NCBI GenBank assembly: GCA_947579605.1
Contig: OX388322.1
Coordinates: forward strand, 3,286,001 to 3,350,000
Origin: Athripsodes cinereus
Taxonomy: Eukaryota; Arthropoda; Insecta; Trichoptera; Leptoceridae
Direction of reading: 5' to 3'
DNA length: 64,000 bases
How positions within the stretch are numbered: the stretch's first letter is position 1; the number at the start of each line of letters is the position of its first letter. Below the pieces are notes generated by a model. That model made no database searches. It was not told where the DNA came from and saw only the letters and a program-made list of their open reading frames with translations. This document shows, piece by piece, positions 12,801 through 24,229 of this stretch. A program made the position numbers and the translations under genes.

Positions 12801-13993
12801 GAAGAATTGTTGTGTCTTTTAGGTGATTCCGTTGAGATGGCTGCCCTCCGAGTGTGTATACGACTCTGATTATTCCACCAAGTCTGACGTGTACATGTTT
12901 GCATGCACGTTATGGGAGGTTTGTATTTATATCTATTTATTTACTTACTTTCCATGTCCAGGCTAAATCTTTCCACTCCAATAGGTGGTGATGGACATCG
13001 TCTTGTTTTTCTTAGTATCAGGTTATCAGGACCATGACCATCTCCTATCAGTGGGCATATTAGTAGGTGACTATCCAATTGCACCTCATTTACATTGTAC
13101 ATCCTGCACAGGCCAGTATCTATTTCAATCGGTTTTTTATTTACACCTTATGACACTGATTATTGTCTATTACATTTTGTGTATAGCAAAAATTTACTTC
13201 TTTTTTTATCAAAGGGAGAAAAGAGACAGAACTGAGTTCACTGGGTTGTCTCGAGTCTAGAATAACTTTTGTTTTAACTTTAACTGATGTTATTGTTTTA
13301 TTTCCAGATATTCCATAAAGGAGAGTTGCCATTTATAAAAATGAACGACACATCTGTTTTGAATCACCTAAAGAATAATAGCCTCACATGGAAACATCAT
13401 CCCGACATGCCTGAAGCCCTTGTGGAACTATTGGTAAGATATTAAACACATTTTATATATTTTTTTTATTTTTTTTTACACGTGTAGACAATTCACACAA
13501 TATACAAGAACTCTTCATTTAATTAAACTTCTTTACTTTATTTTCAATGACCAAACAGCTCTTAATCTTCAAAACAATGATTATCCAAGTCTAGTGATCA
13601 TGTAAAATGGACTGGCATATGTCTCAATCATGGAGCTTCTTTAGATCTCGATCAATGTTATCTTAAATGTAACATATACTTCACTATGTGAGATGAAATT
13701 CTTGGAAGATGACTCGCAAATTAATAAAACCACTGTGGAATTACTAAATACTACATTTCATTCTAATTTTATTAATATTATTAATTAATATTATATTTAT
13801 CTATGAACTTTTCTTTTCACATCATTTTTTTCTTTTTTAGTGAATATTCAATTACATATCTCTTTTTTCTTTCTAGGACAAATGCTGGGACACTTCGCCG
13901 AAGAACAGACCGACATTCAACGAGATCTCAATTCAATTGCACAAAATACTCACAGACGTGAAGCGGGCGAGCCATCAAACGGAGGAGGAATGA
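872..13993 (+). CDS. otk: Off-track / PTK7-type receptor pseudokinase, 20 exons, 5'-partial
   Basis: Single-pass receptor of the PTK7/off-track family, known as a Wnt/planar-polarity and Plexin co-receptor at the plasma membrane. Exons joined by reading GT..AG borders with frame kept throughout: 872-998, 1094-1192, 1683-1747, 2132-2279, 2914-3050, 3582-3739, 4445-4586, 5039-5434, 6197-6447, 6685-6835, 7597-7774, 8389-8519, 9460-9606, 10455-10757, 11061-11305, 11774-11961, 12335-12446, 12823-12918, 13308-13433, 13877-13993 (TGA 13991-13993). Spliced length is 3317 nt: two bases of a split Gly codon, then 1104 codons plus stop. Order: six Ig domains, membrane segment, acidic/basic juxtamembrane region, kinase-like domain. 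The first visible exon starts inside a codon, so signal peptide and probably one more Ig domain (vertebrate PTK7 has seven) lie upstream of the window. Family assignment rests on the whole architecture plus the HKDLATRN catalytic loop and missing DFG, as in PTK7. Confidence 0.95.
1361..1500 (+). repeat. Dispersed repeat family O, copy in otk intron
   Basis: Copy of the commonest repeat in the window. Diagnostic blocks are a CATACCATCA..CC..AAGTGGG start, a GCCAATAAAAGTTAAGAC-like middle and an AGGATGGGCGAC..CCTCA..GCTGAA end. Further full or partial copies lie at 8200-8262, 12060-12112, 29340-29545, 29815-29935, 33915-34150, 37992-38130, 41182-41440, 48125-48355, 60230-60375 and 62840-63100. 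No tRNA-like promoter or coding sequence was found, so the class is unknown. Confidence 0.65.
2547..2780 (-). repeat. LINE 3' tail fragment in otk intron
   Basis: Read on the minus strand it ends with a short hairpin (AAAAGGCTTTGGCC) followed by an (AAATA)n tail, the same ending as other LINE 3' ends here (44945-44990 plus, 8527-8570 minus). No coding part is left. Confidence 0.55.
4070..4170 (-). repeat. Dispersed 3'-end repeat, pair with 38133-38200
   Basis: Shares the block TGTATAA(A/G)AGAAACAAT(G/A)AACAGCATTA-poly(A)-CCTTTTTGCTGTCATTGTA with 38145-38205. Orientation suggests the 3' end of a retroelement on the minus strand; the parent element was not identified. Confidence 0.5.
5661..5812. 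mobile_element. Hairpin MITE in otk intron
   Basis: Arms of about 60 bp are near-perfect inverted copies (AACAAATGTTTTATTCTACT on the left, its complement at the right end) with almost no loop; the left arm holds an extra ~20-bp insertion around 5713-5732. No coding capacity. A non-autonomous foldback element. Confidence 0.75.
7805..8124 (-). pseudogene. RTE-like LINE C-terminal fragment in otk intron
   Basis: Minus-strand open frame of about 100 codons with the NKLRWFGHVERM motif followed by an RRRGHPRIKW-like block and an RRKWRSIL end, typical of the C-terminus of RTE-like retrotransposon polyproteins in insects. The upstream sense sequence (GlyMetLysVal preceded by IleArgLysGluCys) continues the frame past the first Met to about 8124. 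A second copy of the same subfamily is at 38534-38835. It is 5'-truncated. Confidence 0.8.
8675..8930. mobile_element. Foldback element with hammerhead-like core (A)
   Basis: Left arm 8675-8734 and right arm 8869-8930 are inverted copies over about 60 bp (GCACTGTTTAATCTCCACTA and its complement). Between them lie a C-rich 100-bp stretch and a hammerhead-like motif at 8832-8871. The right-arm block ACAGTG recurs in elements at 51280-51395 and 55758-56025, linking them as one family. Confidence 0.75.
8832..8871 (+). ncRNA. Hammerhead ribozyme-like motif, stem II decayed
   Basis: Core CTGAAGA (8834-8840), extra T, then GAA (8858-8860), a self-complementary stem III AACGTT (8861-8866) and C at the cleavage position (8867). 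Stem II can form only GCA/TGC (8846-8848 with 8855-8857), so activity is doubtful. Same order of parts as the complete copies near 55.8 and 60.9 kb. Confidence 0.55.
9146..9376. mobile_element. TIR MITE (family Q) in otk intron
   Basis: Ends are inverted: AAAGTGAGGCA on the left and TGCCTCACTTT on the right, with a second inverted block TTGACAGAACGGTTGGCGAAA inside each end (split by about 20 bp). A related copy is at 47707-47901. Flanking TA suggests a Tc1/mariner-like origin, but that is inference. Confidence 0.7.
9460..9606 (+). other. otk: otk transmembrane exon
   Basis: This 147-nt exon encodes residues 661-709. A hydrophobic run of about 23 residues (675-697, ending LMLWC) is followed at once by a basic stop-transfer stretch (RIRRKRK). 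It separates the Ig ectodomain from the cytoplasmic part and fixes a type I topology. The acceptor is TTCTAG at 9454-9459; the donor is GTAAGC at 9607. Confidence 0.93.
9930..10185 (-). mobile_element. tRNA-derived SINE fragment interrupted by a MITE
   Basis: The minus strand contains GGGTTCAAATCC (9953-9965 region), a good RNA polymerase III B box, next to a GAGAGATC..TTTGAGA block at 10149-10175. These are separated by the palindromic MITE 9966-10148. A block resembling the second half also occurs at 23590-23630. Confidence 0.5.
9966..10148. mobile_element. Near-perfect palindromic MITE (family F)
   Basis: A 183-bp hairpin: AGTGGGCCTAGTCAAAACAC at the left end is repeated inverted at the right end, and the arms pair almost to the centre near 10054. 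Related copies are at 18703-18900 and 39388-39660, sharing GTCAAAACACATTTTAGCGT. Confidence 0.85.
10455..10757 (+). other. otk: otk juxtamembrane exon, highly charged
   Basis: Residues 710-810. The first half is rich in Glu, Asp and Lys (for example MKDKDDRDKEHDK), the middle is Gly/Ser/Asn-rich low complexity, and the end leads into the kinase-like domain. It looks disordered. A 104-codon open frame on the opposite strand is a shadow of this composition. Confidence 0.9.
11061..13993 (+). other. otk: otk kinase-homology domain (predicted pseudokinase)
   Basis: Residues 811-1104 in six exons. The glycine loop GRGEFGEV (811-818) is intact, and the VAIK-type lysine is present (VMVK, Lys839). 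The catalytic loop reads HKDLATRN (954-961): HRD Arg is Lys, while Asp and Asn remain. The DFG position reads MSS (974-976) in VKVSMSSL, so the Mg-binding Asp is gone. APE is replaced by PSE, followed by an STKSDVYMFA helix and a C-lobe ending CWDTSPKNRPTF. Loss of DFG Asp defines the PTK7 family as catalytically inactive; here I infer a signalling scaffold rather than an enzyme. The tail after the C-lobe is short and Glu-rich. Confidence 0.93.
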
Positions 13994-14957
13994 GGATCGC
14001 TGAGCATCGGTAGCAGTGACGACGATGAGACGTGCACTGTGTTGTGGTACGGGTGGACTTAAATCAACTGGGGAACGTATTAAATATATATGTGTATGGC
14101 ATTTGACACTCAAAATCATCACAAATATTATAAACTATATGTAAACATAATTGGCAATTTACGAATGTTTTATGGAATGGGAACATTGAATCTGCATGTC
14201 AAACCAAAACTACACTATTTATTAACAAAATGTACAGCCAAAATAGCTTTTACAGTGCAATTACTATACAATATACTTGAAATAAAAACAATAAACGAAA
14301 AGTTGTTGAAAAACTGAACGCACGCAGCAAAACTTTGTATTCTCTGTATTATATAATAAATATAGTATTTCACCTGAGAAATGTTAATTAGTCTAAATTT
14401 GGTCGATCGAAACACATCACAACTACGCCAAAAATTTTGTTGGTCATGTTGATACTCAAATAAAGGAAAAGTTTTTTAGGGTTACCAGTATAATAAATAC
14501 AGTGTAAATCATACAACAAAATTAAGAGAGACCAGATAAGAGAAATAGTCCTACTTGTTAACCACTTCGTTAGCAAATACTGGGACTATAATGCAATTGT
14601 AAATTATTTAAAACTCTTTAAGGACAACAAAACGTAGATTGGCGCTCTTTTTGTTTGGAAGTTGTCGAAAATTGGTTTCACAAGTAAAAGCCGATTGGAG
14701 GTCAGGAACCATTGTGGAAATTGACGAAACATACTTGCGTCAACGAAAAAATAATGTCTGCTGAATGTTGCAACAAATATGGTTATTTGAGGGCATTTAA
14801 ATAGAATGCCAAAAACCTTTTATCTTATTTAACTTGACTAGAAATATGAGGAATGTAGAAATTCTAATAAACGACTTATGCCTTTTACAGTAGGTCACAC
14901 TAATTCTGTACTTGGCTCATATTAATATACATAGTCAGTACACATATATATAATGGG
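13994..14957 (+). other. otk 3' untranslated region and downstream DNA
   Basis: Follows the TGA at 13991-13993. Candidate AATAAA poly(A) signals occur at 14281-14286, 14355-14360 and 14459-14464; which one is used cannot be decided by eye. Short open frames here are noise. Confidence 0.5.
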
Positions 14958-15578
14958 TTACAATCCATTGGATTGGTCTGCAACGAGTTTGGATTTTCTT
15001 CTCCATTCCTTCCTATTCTCAGCCAGTCTCTTCAGCTCTACGTATGAGCCACAGTTCATGTCCCTCTTTAGTTGGTCCATATAAGCGTCTCTCGGTCGGC
15101 CTCTGCCATTTGTGCCTTCGGTCCTACCCTCCGCGATGGCGATAAGCAGTCCTGGGTGCCTGATGTGGTGGCCAATCCAGTTAGCTCGCTGTTGGCTGAT
15201 TCTTTTGAGGAGTTGCCTTTATTCGTCTACCCTGGTTAACACTTCGTTTTTGACGTATTCTGCCCAATGGATCTTCAGCATGCGTCTATAGCACCACATC
15301 TCAAAGGCCGCCAACCGTCCGCTTTCACTCTTGCTGATGGTCCACATCTCGCAACCATATAGCAAAATGCTCCATACAAAGGCTTTCTTAAGATTCTTCC
15401 TCACGCTTAAATCAATATGAGGGGATTCCAATATTTTAGATTTTTTGTTAAATGCAATTCTTGCCTGGTTTATTTTGCTCACAATTTTCGATTTGGAGCG
15501 TCCGTCCTGGTTTATTCTGCAGCTTAATAGGAGAATATTAATAATGATTCCACAAAGCAATAATGTATTTATGTCCAA
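14958..15578 (-). pseudogene. RTE-like LINE 3' end with one nonsense codon
   Basis: Minus-strand frame carries LLYGCEMWTISKSESGRL, a cysteine/tyrosine MWCYRRMLKIHW block, then, after an in-frame TAA near 15221, WIGHHIRHPGLL, EGRTEGTNGRGRPR and the terminal EWRRK block, with stop at 14958-14960. This is the C-terminal end of an RTE/BovB-type polyprotein, close in pattern to 62358-62757. Removed from activity by 5' truncation and the nonsense codon. Confidence 0.85.
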
Positions 15579-17419
15579 TGCTACTATTTATAAATAAACA
15601 ACAATATAATTATGAAGGCATTGAAGACGAGGACTTGCCAGTATCAGGCGGGTAACAATAATATAATCATAGTAACCGCCCTGTACAATGTACAGTAGGC
15701 ACCCGCTTATAAGGTAGCTAATATGGCAAGGTCTTTGGATGGAAGAAGAAAAAAAAATGGTGCAACATGGGTTGATCAATGTAGATATAACTCAAAAAAC
15801 AGGCAATAGTTATAATAATAATCACAACACACAATAACCAATAGTTAATGAGTACTTACATTAGTCCTCCAATTCAATTGTGGTTTTGATGGAAATATAT
15901 CTCATGAAAAACAGGCCGGTATTTGAGCTGAATACTCAAACCAATACTTGAACTTTCAGTTTCACCACATAGACATTGTTTCTTTGTCCAGGCAGGCCAT
16001 TTGTACAAACTCCAGACATCCAGTTAGCTAACTCGAGTTATCAAAACACTTCCAAACAAATTATTTTCAAAGGACACTGGTAAATTTACTGAAAAGAGTG
16101 GGAGATCTATTCTTTGCCGGAGACATCACAGGATTGCGTTAAAAACTATGAATTTCCATATTGAAATATGACGTCTCGTGATATAGTGTAGTTTTACGCT
16201 GAAATTCAGATATAATACAAATAAGGAATGATTTATATTGATGGAATGAAATGTTTGAATATGGACGTGGAAGATATTATATTTTAGTGGCTTGGTTTTT
16301 ATATGTGTAGTGGCCAGATGATTTATATAAATATATCTATATTATTATTAATATTTAATGTTAAGAGTGTATAATACTATTTTAGTCTGTAATTTTATAC
16401 TCGTTGTCGCCTGTCTGTCTGTCAATTCACAAAGTACATGGGGGAAAATTGAGCGGTGATGGAATTTTAGTGTAGCTTGAAATTCTTAAGTAGGGTCAAA
16501 GACGAGAATAGAATTTTTCGTTTCTATGATTGAAAGATACTGGTTACGATATGTGATGAGCCAATAAATTTTAATTTATAAATTTTCAGTTATTGGCCAA
16601 TGGAACTGGTGATTGATATATTGTCCATTTAAAATTATTTGCTAAAGAAGGGCCCAAGTATAAAAAAAGGGTCTGTGTTGTGAATGTTGAATATGATTAA
16701 TTGTGTTGTGAATGTTGAATAGTTAGCCAGAATTGCAGATTTTTAGATTAAATGTCTTGAGACTTTACCATCAACCTAACAACCACTTTTTTGAATATCA
16801 ATTTATTAAAATGGTACAGAAATGGTCAGTCGATTCCATTGCATCTTTATTTTCTCCATGTACAAGTATATATATATATGTCGGTGGATTCATGATACCT
16901 CTTATGTGCATTTATCAAAATTTCACAGGAGATCAATAACAGCTTTGCTGGATGATATTTTCTATATGCCTGATTCGTTACGTGGAAGGTGTCTTAGGAA
17001 TTCTGTAATATTTTGAATTTCTAAGCGTGATTTGAAATATTTCACAGATTAATTTTTTAATTACATGTGAGTTTTCATAAATTATCTACATAATAAAAAA
17101 CAGCATGTAAGATATTTCATTTCTTTCAATAACTTTTTTCGTGGATAACTCAGCATACAGATTATCTCATCGGTAGATACGGCTCGATGAGACAAATAAT
17201 TTGGTATCAATATCTCATTTTTGATAATATTGACACATGGGAGGTTCCATGGATCCACTGAAAATATGTAATTTAAGTTTAAAACTAAACTGTTTTTATA
17301 TTTTGATGATAATTTACTGTAATGCTAATTTTTTAGTTTTTTATAAGTAAAAAAAACTTCTACTAAGCTATAAAAGTGGCAAAATTATTGAGGTTCTTAT
17401 CTTTAATAGTAGAAATGGA
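15579..17419. other. AT-rich intergenic DNA, no gene seen
   Basis: No open frame with recognisable domains; only short AT-rich frames of under 75 codons. A short microsatellite-like (TA)n run is at about 16869-16879. Confidence 0.6.
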
Positions 17420-17745
17420 GGCTTGCTTTGGAGTCTTGAAGACTCCTGACTGAATATGTTTTGAAGTCCTTGCGTTTTTGATTGACATTATTTTGAGAGC
17501 CTTGCAGTTTTGTGATATGGGACTGTTTTTTTAAGTCAAAGGGTCTTAAGGTTTTTTTTTACTCAAATTGCTTAGAAATCCACGTGTTTTATGTCTTAAG
17601 AGTTATTTGACATACAGTATTTTGGAATTCATGACTTTTTTGACTGACAGTATTTTGAAGTTATAATTTTTTTGACTGACAGTATTATGAAGTTTTGGAC
17701 CTCTTTGACTTACAGTGTTTTGAAGTCTTTTAAGTTTTATGACTG
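17420..17745. repeat. Degenerate tandem array, unit about 35-40 bp
   Basis: The motif TTGACTGACAGTATTTTGAAG recurs in decayed form at least six times (clearest at about 17640, 17676 and 17708). The units differ by substitutions and indels, so the array is old. Confidence 0.6.
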
Positions 17746-18702
17746 ATCAAATTTTACATGGTAATGTACGAAACGAGTGTTCAATAGAGTCTATACAATC
17801 CGACACTTTTTATAAATTTATATTACATATTACGTCTTGCGTAATAATAATTACCTTCTGTATTAACTGTGATATTTTCTAAAATAGAATTAGAAAACTC
17901 CAATATATTAAGTCTTCGATGCATGTCGGATAAGATACAGTAAGATGAAATCATTTTGTATACTTGTTTCGTAAATTGTCATGTATTTGAGTCAGTATTG
18001 CAAAGAACATAAATGTTTATTTTGCAGAGATGATTATCTCTTACTCTCAGCAAAAGATTATACTTTTCATGATTAACTAAATTACATTTTTTTTTATTTA
18101 TGGATATTTAGTCTCGGGCGTTTATAAATTCGCTCAGGGAGCATGGGCACAGGGTTGGGAAACCCTGTGTTAGCGTTATGTATCGCGGTGTTGCCATATA
18201 TAAGACTGTTGTATCTAATATTTTATATGAACTAATTAATACTTACTTAATGCGTATTTTATTATTATGTTTGTTCATGATTCGTAGAGATTTTACTTTT
18301 AATATTGTGTACTTTGAATAAACGATAAAGGATCGTTTAGATTTACATTAAATAGTGTATTAACTACACTGTCTCGTTATAACAATCTTTGCTTGTATAT
18401 AATTAGAAAATTAAATTAGAAAATATTTACTCAACCTGCTGCGTACCATACTGCATTTATTAGTTGTAAGTCTTAATAACTTATTATTAACAATCTCAGT
18501 CAGACTCATTTATGACAAACTAATATAGCTTAAATTGACTTTCTATTGTAATGGGTTGCCATAAAAAAATTAACATTGTGAATGCGATACATAAAATACA
18601 AAAGGCGTAAGAGACCTGTGCAACTTCACAATTGCAATGGAGTTACATAATCGCAAATAACACTTTGACAGTTCAAAATGATTAATAACGAAATAGGCCT
18701 TA

Positions 18703-18900
18703 GGCCTGAGTCAAAACACATTTTAGCGTTACGTTTTCGTGTTCCAATCGTCCGAGTATAGACGACGTTGCACCAAAATGACAATTTTCGTAACTATTGT
18801 GTATCTTAGCAACGAAATTGACACTTGCTTGCAATGTCATCTGGAATCCAAACACTAACGGAACGAAAACGTAACGTTAAAATGTGTTTTGACTCAGGCC
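18703..18900. mobile_element. Palindromic MITE, family F
   Basis: 198 bp. The left end GGCCTGAGTCAAAACACATT is repeated inverted at the right end (..AATGTGTTTTGACTCAGGCC). Arms are diverged in the middle. Confidence 0.85.
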
Positions 18901-19509
18901 TCTGGTGTTCTACACTCAAATAGCAATATTGGTTTGTTGTATAAAAAAATTGACTTAATTATATTTTATTGATTTTTAATTTAGGAGATTTGTAATTATT
19001 GAATATATGCCCTTTGTGCGTACTATTAATGGTATAAAGTTGATGTTGTGTGATATATAATAAAATTATATTACGCATTTCAATGTCACCGCAACGATGA
19101 TAATTGTAATTAAATTAAATAGGTATTGTCTTCTTCCATGGATTATCTATGTACTGGTGATTATTACGTCACATTGTAATATTACCGAGTGTAATTTGTG
19201 TTTTGTACTAGAGTATTAAGACGACAATGACTCCCCAAAACTGCGTTAGCATAATATATCAAAAGAAATAAGGTTTTCAAAATTTTATGCTTTAGTTTCT
19301 TGGTCTTAATCTGAGAGATTAACATTACATTAAGTCGAGAAAAGACAAAACAAAATATAAGTTAAATTAAATCGACTCATGATATTAATGTGAAGAAGGT
19401 AGACGCAAAACTATGTAATCTCAAGTATAAATAATAAACAATTATCATTTAAATGATCAGAAAAAAATAAGACTCTCCTATAACATAATATATAATATGG
19501 ACAATTTGC

Positions 19510-19710
19510 ACATATTGAACCTGTCCCAAAGATAATATGAATTTTGTATTATGGGTACTAATGTAATGATACATATTGTACAGAATGCACCAAACAAATC
19601 ACACATGTCACATCCAGACCCAAAACAATTAAGAAAAAAAAGACATTTTGTCGTCCTGTCTGAGAATCGAACTTGGATTCTTGTGACTCGTTCTAAGAGT
19701 GGTACAAATA
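19510..19710 (-). mobile_element. tRNA-derived SINE
   Basis: Minus strand shows a B box (AAGTTCGATTCTCAGACAGG, from 19658-19680), an AT-rich body, and a 3' part with the block TATTATGGGTACTAA (19547-19561 plus sense). The same 3' block recurs at 29765-29785. Good match to insect tRNA SINE organisation. Confidence 0.6.
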
Positions 19711-21235
19711 TATCAATACATAGATACATTGATAGTGTGACATAATTCAATATGATCTTTTGTAGACGCATCATTGCTGCATTTATCCCCTCTTTATTTT
19801 GCCATCATTCAGCCTTGCCTTTCACATCATTATCATTGGATCATTCTTTCCGTTTCATACTCCAACTGTCATCCGTCACCACGGACAAACATACCTCATA
19901 TTTTTTAGCATAGAATTATTCTTACATCATTACAAAAGAAAGCAGTTTTGGGGAGGCGATATAGCTTACGGAGATAATGATATAAGGATACATATGAATC
20001 AAGATATTGCGTTGAGCGGCACAATCATATACTATGTATGTTGTACTCCGTTATAGATATTCCTAAATGTTTGTGTCTTCTGCTAATAATGATTGTTTAG
20101 ATTACTACGTACTTCCAATTGTATTTCTTCCATTTTTATGATCACCTGCTCGTAATCTATCTTACATTTTTGATTAATTTTCAATTGAAGCAATTATCTA
20201 ATAATAAAAGCGCAATGTAATAAATTAAGAAATAACGGATAGACAAATACATCATAATAGACCCGATTTTGGATATTACATTATATTATTATCTGGCTCA
20301 ATGATGCTGAGTAGCGTTGATAGTTTTTCACCAGACTCAGTGTGTAAATTTTGTGTAAACAAATCGTTTTATACTGTGTATAGACAAAGTAAGTCGGTTG
20401 CAGGAATGGAATCTTGGACTTTTAAATGGAATGTCTGAGACCTTTCCGCCTGACTGACACCAATCTTGTTTGTTACGTTATGATCGTAAACTGATTTGTA
20501 TGAAGAATTCAATAAATAAATAAAAATAATATTAAAAATCTTTTTCGGTACTAAGTGTACTAAGGGCAGTGCTTAATTGAAACCAAATTTAAAACAAAAA
20601 TAAACCAAATTTATGTCAGATTTTGTAGTGGCTTTTGCAAAAAGCTTCCGAGTCAATGTATTTTTTTTAAATTAAAAAAAAATGTATTATAGTTAATTAT
20701 TAATTAGTGATTTTATTAAAACTGTATCTTTTGTAATATATTTTCTAGTCATTTGTAACGTTATAAATAATATTTTTTTAATTCTTAAGTTTTTTGCTGT
20801 GTACTATTATTTTGTATTTTTTACTATTTTATAATTACATTGTAGGTATAATATACAATTAAATAAATATTATAGATTTAAGTTTTTTTATACTGAAATT
20901 TTTACAATTTTTTTCACTTAATGTATATCACTTAATATAGAGTTTTTTAGCTTTTATATAAATTTTGGATATTACTTACACCTTTTTTTAATATAATATA
21001 TTCTATCAAAAAAATATTTCTACTTTTGTATATTATGTGTAATTAAAAAATTTTGATGCTAAAAATATATAAATTATATTTATATTGTGTATTTTGAATT
21101 ATTTTATGAAATTTTAATATGGATATTGTATGAAGAAGGATTTTATCGTCGCTGTTTCTGCAACAGGTTGTAGATCATAAACACAAAAATTAAAATAATT
21201 GTATGCTTTTATGATTTTGTCTTGAAAGCGTAGTA

Positions 21236-21683
21236 GCTAACTATTTGGTATTCTGCCTTTTCATCAACATATTTACTATTCGGCCGAATACGGAATGTTT
21301 AGTCTATTATTCGGTGTTCTGCCGAATAGTTTAAATGTAAAGCTGGAAGGAAGTTATAGCTTGTAGATTGTTGCTATTTCATTGTCAGCTGCAGATGCAT
21401 TATTATTAATCCTCAAATATCTAATTCATTAATTTGATTTGATATGGAGTGAAACAATATAATAATTATTATTATTGTTATTATTAATTTTGGAACAAAA
21501 AAGTTTCAAAAAATTGTACCACGTTGCAAGTTTAGTACATATGTCTTATGATGTACATACACAATGATGTGCGGTCGGGAGTACCGCACGCACCCTCTCA
21601 CCATTGTTTTGCAGAATATTCGGCACATGATCTTGCATAATATTCGGTATTTGGCAAATATACTATTCGTTGCATCTCTACTG
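21236..21683. repeat. ATTCGG-rich repeat, possible hAT remnant
   Basis: Repeated ATTCGG/CCGAAT motifs (21280-21330, 21610-21650) and a right end CATCTCTA as in the hAT-like MITE at 47555-48090. The left terminus is not recognisable, so the call is tentative. Confidence 0.35.
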
Positions 21684-22231
21684 TTATTAAAAATTCTATT
21701 ATTCTATTTTTTAAAGAATTTTTAATTACTTATTAAAAATAATTTTTACCATATTTATTGATATGCGACCTATTGTACTAACAAAAATGGTGTGTAAAAT
21801 AATTGAATTGGTGAGAATTGAAATGTGAAATAATGAACGTTTTATGTTTTTTTGAAAAAAGAATTGTTTCAGTGTTTATTTTTGATTCATACATTCGTTT
21901 CAGTTTCTTTCTGTGTAGCACGAATGTTTATGTGTAACAAATGTATGGTATATCCATTCCTACATGGCATATCTCACAAGTGTAGTAGCCTATGGAAAAA
22001 CAGTTGTGATACAGTGGTTAACAAGTCAGGCGGCAGAATTTTATGAGGAGGGTATTCAAAAACTGGTGCCACGTTATGACAAGTGCCTCAATATTCACGG
22101 AAATTATGTAGAAAAGTAGATTAAGGTACAGGCTTTCATGTAAAAATAAAGTTATTGCGATATCTTTGCACGTCTTTTTTTAATTCCAAAACGGTACTTA
22201 CTTAAAAAAACATGCCTCGTATTTATATGTC

Positions 22232-22527
22232 GACAGTTCAGTTCCACACACTACAAAAAGTGAAATATACCACATAATAATCGCACTTTTAGAGGCATTA
22301 TGTTGTTATTGTTCCGTTCAATAGTTAAAAAAATTTAAATTTTTATTTGTGGAAATGATAGTAGGTACCTACATTGTTTTTTTTTCATTAACTTAATAAT
22401 CAATATATTAAGAGAACCATGTATTTTTCAAAGTTATTTGTTTGTGGAATCGATAGAATGGAGTTGATTTTGTGAATTACCAATTAAATCAAAATTTTGA
22501 CTTGTTTATGTGTGGAACTGGACTGTC
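22232..22527. mobile_element. TIR MITE, family GACAGTTCAGTTCCACA
   Basis: Ends GACAGTTCAGTTCCACA and TGTGGAACTGGACTGTC are inverted copies with one mismatch. Internal sequence matches 56427-56768 (blocks GAAATAT..ATAATCGCACT, GTTCAATAGTTAA and GATAGA(A/G)TGGAGTTGATT). A third, truncated left half lies at 46305-46450. Confidence 0.75.
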
Positions 22528-23177
22528 AATGTGATTGAAATGAGAGATATATATTTCATCATTAGAATGTTCTCTAAAGTGTGATTTTTTTTATATTGAA
22601 TATCTTACAATTCTTTCTAGACGGGTAAGGGTGGATTCATTTTCTATCATTGATATTTATTCAACAAAAATATGATATAATATTTAACAATAACAATGCA
22701 TTAATTAAGATTAACGTAAATTTTTAATCTTAACTCCAGACAGCATCAGGTGTTGGTATTAGGGGATGGATTGATTTTCTCAAAATCATAGAATATATAA
22801 GATGTTTGTAACTAAAGAGTCTGGCTTTAACTGGACTACACCAGGTAAGCAAAGCAGGAGAAAAATATTAGTTGAGAACACGCTTAATTTATAAAATAAA
22901 ATTAGTAAACAAATAATGCATTTGTTACACATAAAAATTTGTATTACAATGATTTTTATTGATTTTTTGTCTTTATAATATTGTAATGAACATTTTATTA
23001 TATAATCTGTATGTATTAAATCTACATGTTTGATATAATCAACTGAATATAAATATAACATATTATACAAAATATATGTACCTAAGCTGTTTTATTTTAA
23101 ACATTTTCTTAACATTCCTTACTTTTTGGATGAATTGAATCCTGCGTTTTCCTCTACCATTGATATGTGAAAAAGGA

Positions 23178-23245
23178 GAGAGATATTTTTTGACTTTTTA
23201 GGTCATTAAGATTGTTGATAACCTTAAAAGTCAAAAGATATCTCT
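23178..23245. repeat. Short hairpin
   Basis: AGAGATATTTTTTGACTTTT pairs with its near-complement ending at 23245 around a 17-nt loop. Function unknown; possibly a small MITE. Confidence 0.5.
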
Positions 23246-23569
23246 TGTTTTTACAATCTATGGTCCAAAAAATGCTACTTTTTTATTTATGCAATTATGA
23301 AACTCTACCACGTGTGAACCAACACAATAAATAATCCTTACCTTTTCATATAGAAATATCTCAAATCAACTCCCAATCACCCTCCCAAGAGCACGGGGCA
23401 GAACCAGCCTCTTTCGTTTAAAGCCTCTTCGCTAATCGAGTCACCTTTTCTTACTACATTTCCAGTGCTCTGAAGTTATTGTGATAGGAATGGAGTATTG
23501 TGAAAGAAATATTTATGAAGACTATAATACTACCTATGAGTTATTTTTCTTAACTTTAATTTTATTTAA

Positions 23570-23700
23570 TGGGGTAGCCTAATTGTAGAGTCTCAAACCT
23601 TTAATTGAGAGATCCAGAACTCATTTGTTTTTTTAGGATTGCATTCGCATCCCAGTACAAAATGATCATTTCAATAATAAATCCTGCTTCTATATAGTCT
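23570..23700 (+). mobile_element. tRNA-derived SINE, degenerate
   Basis: A-box-like TAGCCTAATTG (23576-23586), then CAAACCTTTAATTGAGAGATC, and a B-box-like ATTCGCATCCC (23645-23655). Its ATTGAGAGATC block also flanks the MITE-interrupted SINE at 9930-10185. Confidence 0.45.
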
Positions 23701-24229
23701 ACTTCACTTTTACAATATAAGCACATTGCTTACTTTGAGGGTGTTTGGGGGTCTATTTGAGTTTATTTCAAACCATAAACCATTATTCATTTTTTTTTAA
23801 TAATAAATATATTAACGGTCATGTTACTCATAATTAAAAATTCTGTCAATTTTCTGTACAATAAATAAATACATCGATTCCTTTTTCATATTTTGATGAT
23901 TAAAATAATTATCACACCTGGTAACATTTATAGTATCCCGCCCTTTTTATCGCATTTTCTTTTATATTTCCGGTCTAGTTGTCATTAAAAAAATATACAA
24001 ATTCCTTTTAAAAAAACTATTTGAATAAACCAATCACTATAACATGACGCAATGTTTATGTACACAAAAAAATATGCAGTGCAAAAGAAAATGACAACAA
24101 TTAATGCTTGTACGGAAAATCGTAATAGATTGCAGCGTTCATAAATATATTGATCTATGGTTTGGACTTCCTTCATAAATTTGACAACATGATATATTTA
24201 AAAGCTCCCGAATTTTCCTAAGCATCTGA

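Noticed and set aside
11061..13993. Active receptor tyrosine kinase
   Set aside because: The DFG motif is replaced by MSS and HRD by HKD, as in the PTK7 pseudokinases.
19640..19700. Genuine tRNA gene
   Set aside because: Only a B box with a degenerate rest; acceptor and anticodon stems do not form, and it is joined to a SINE body.
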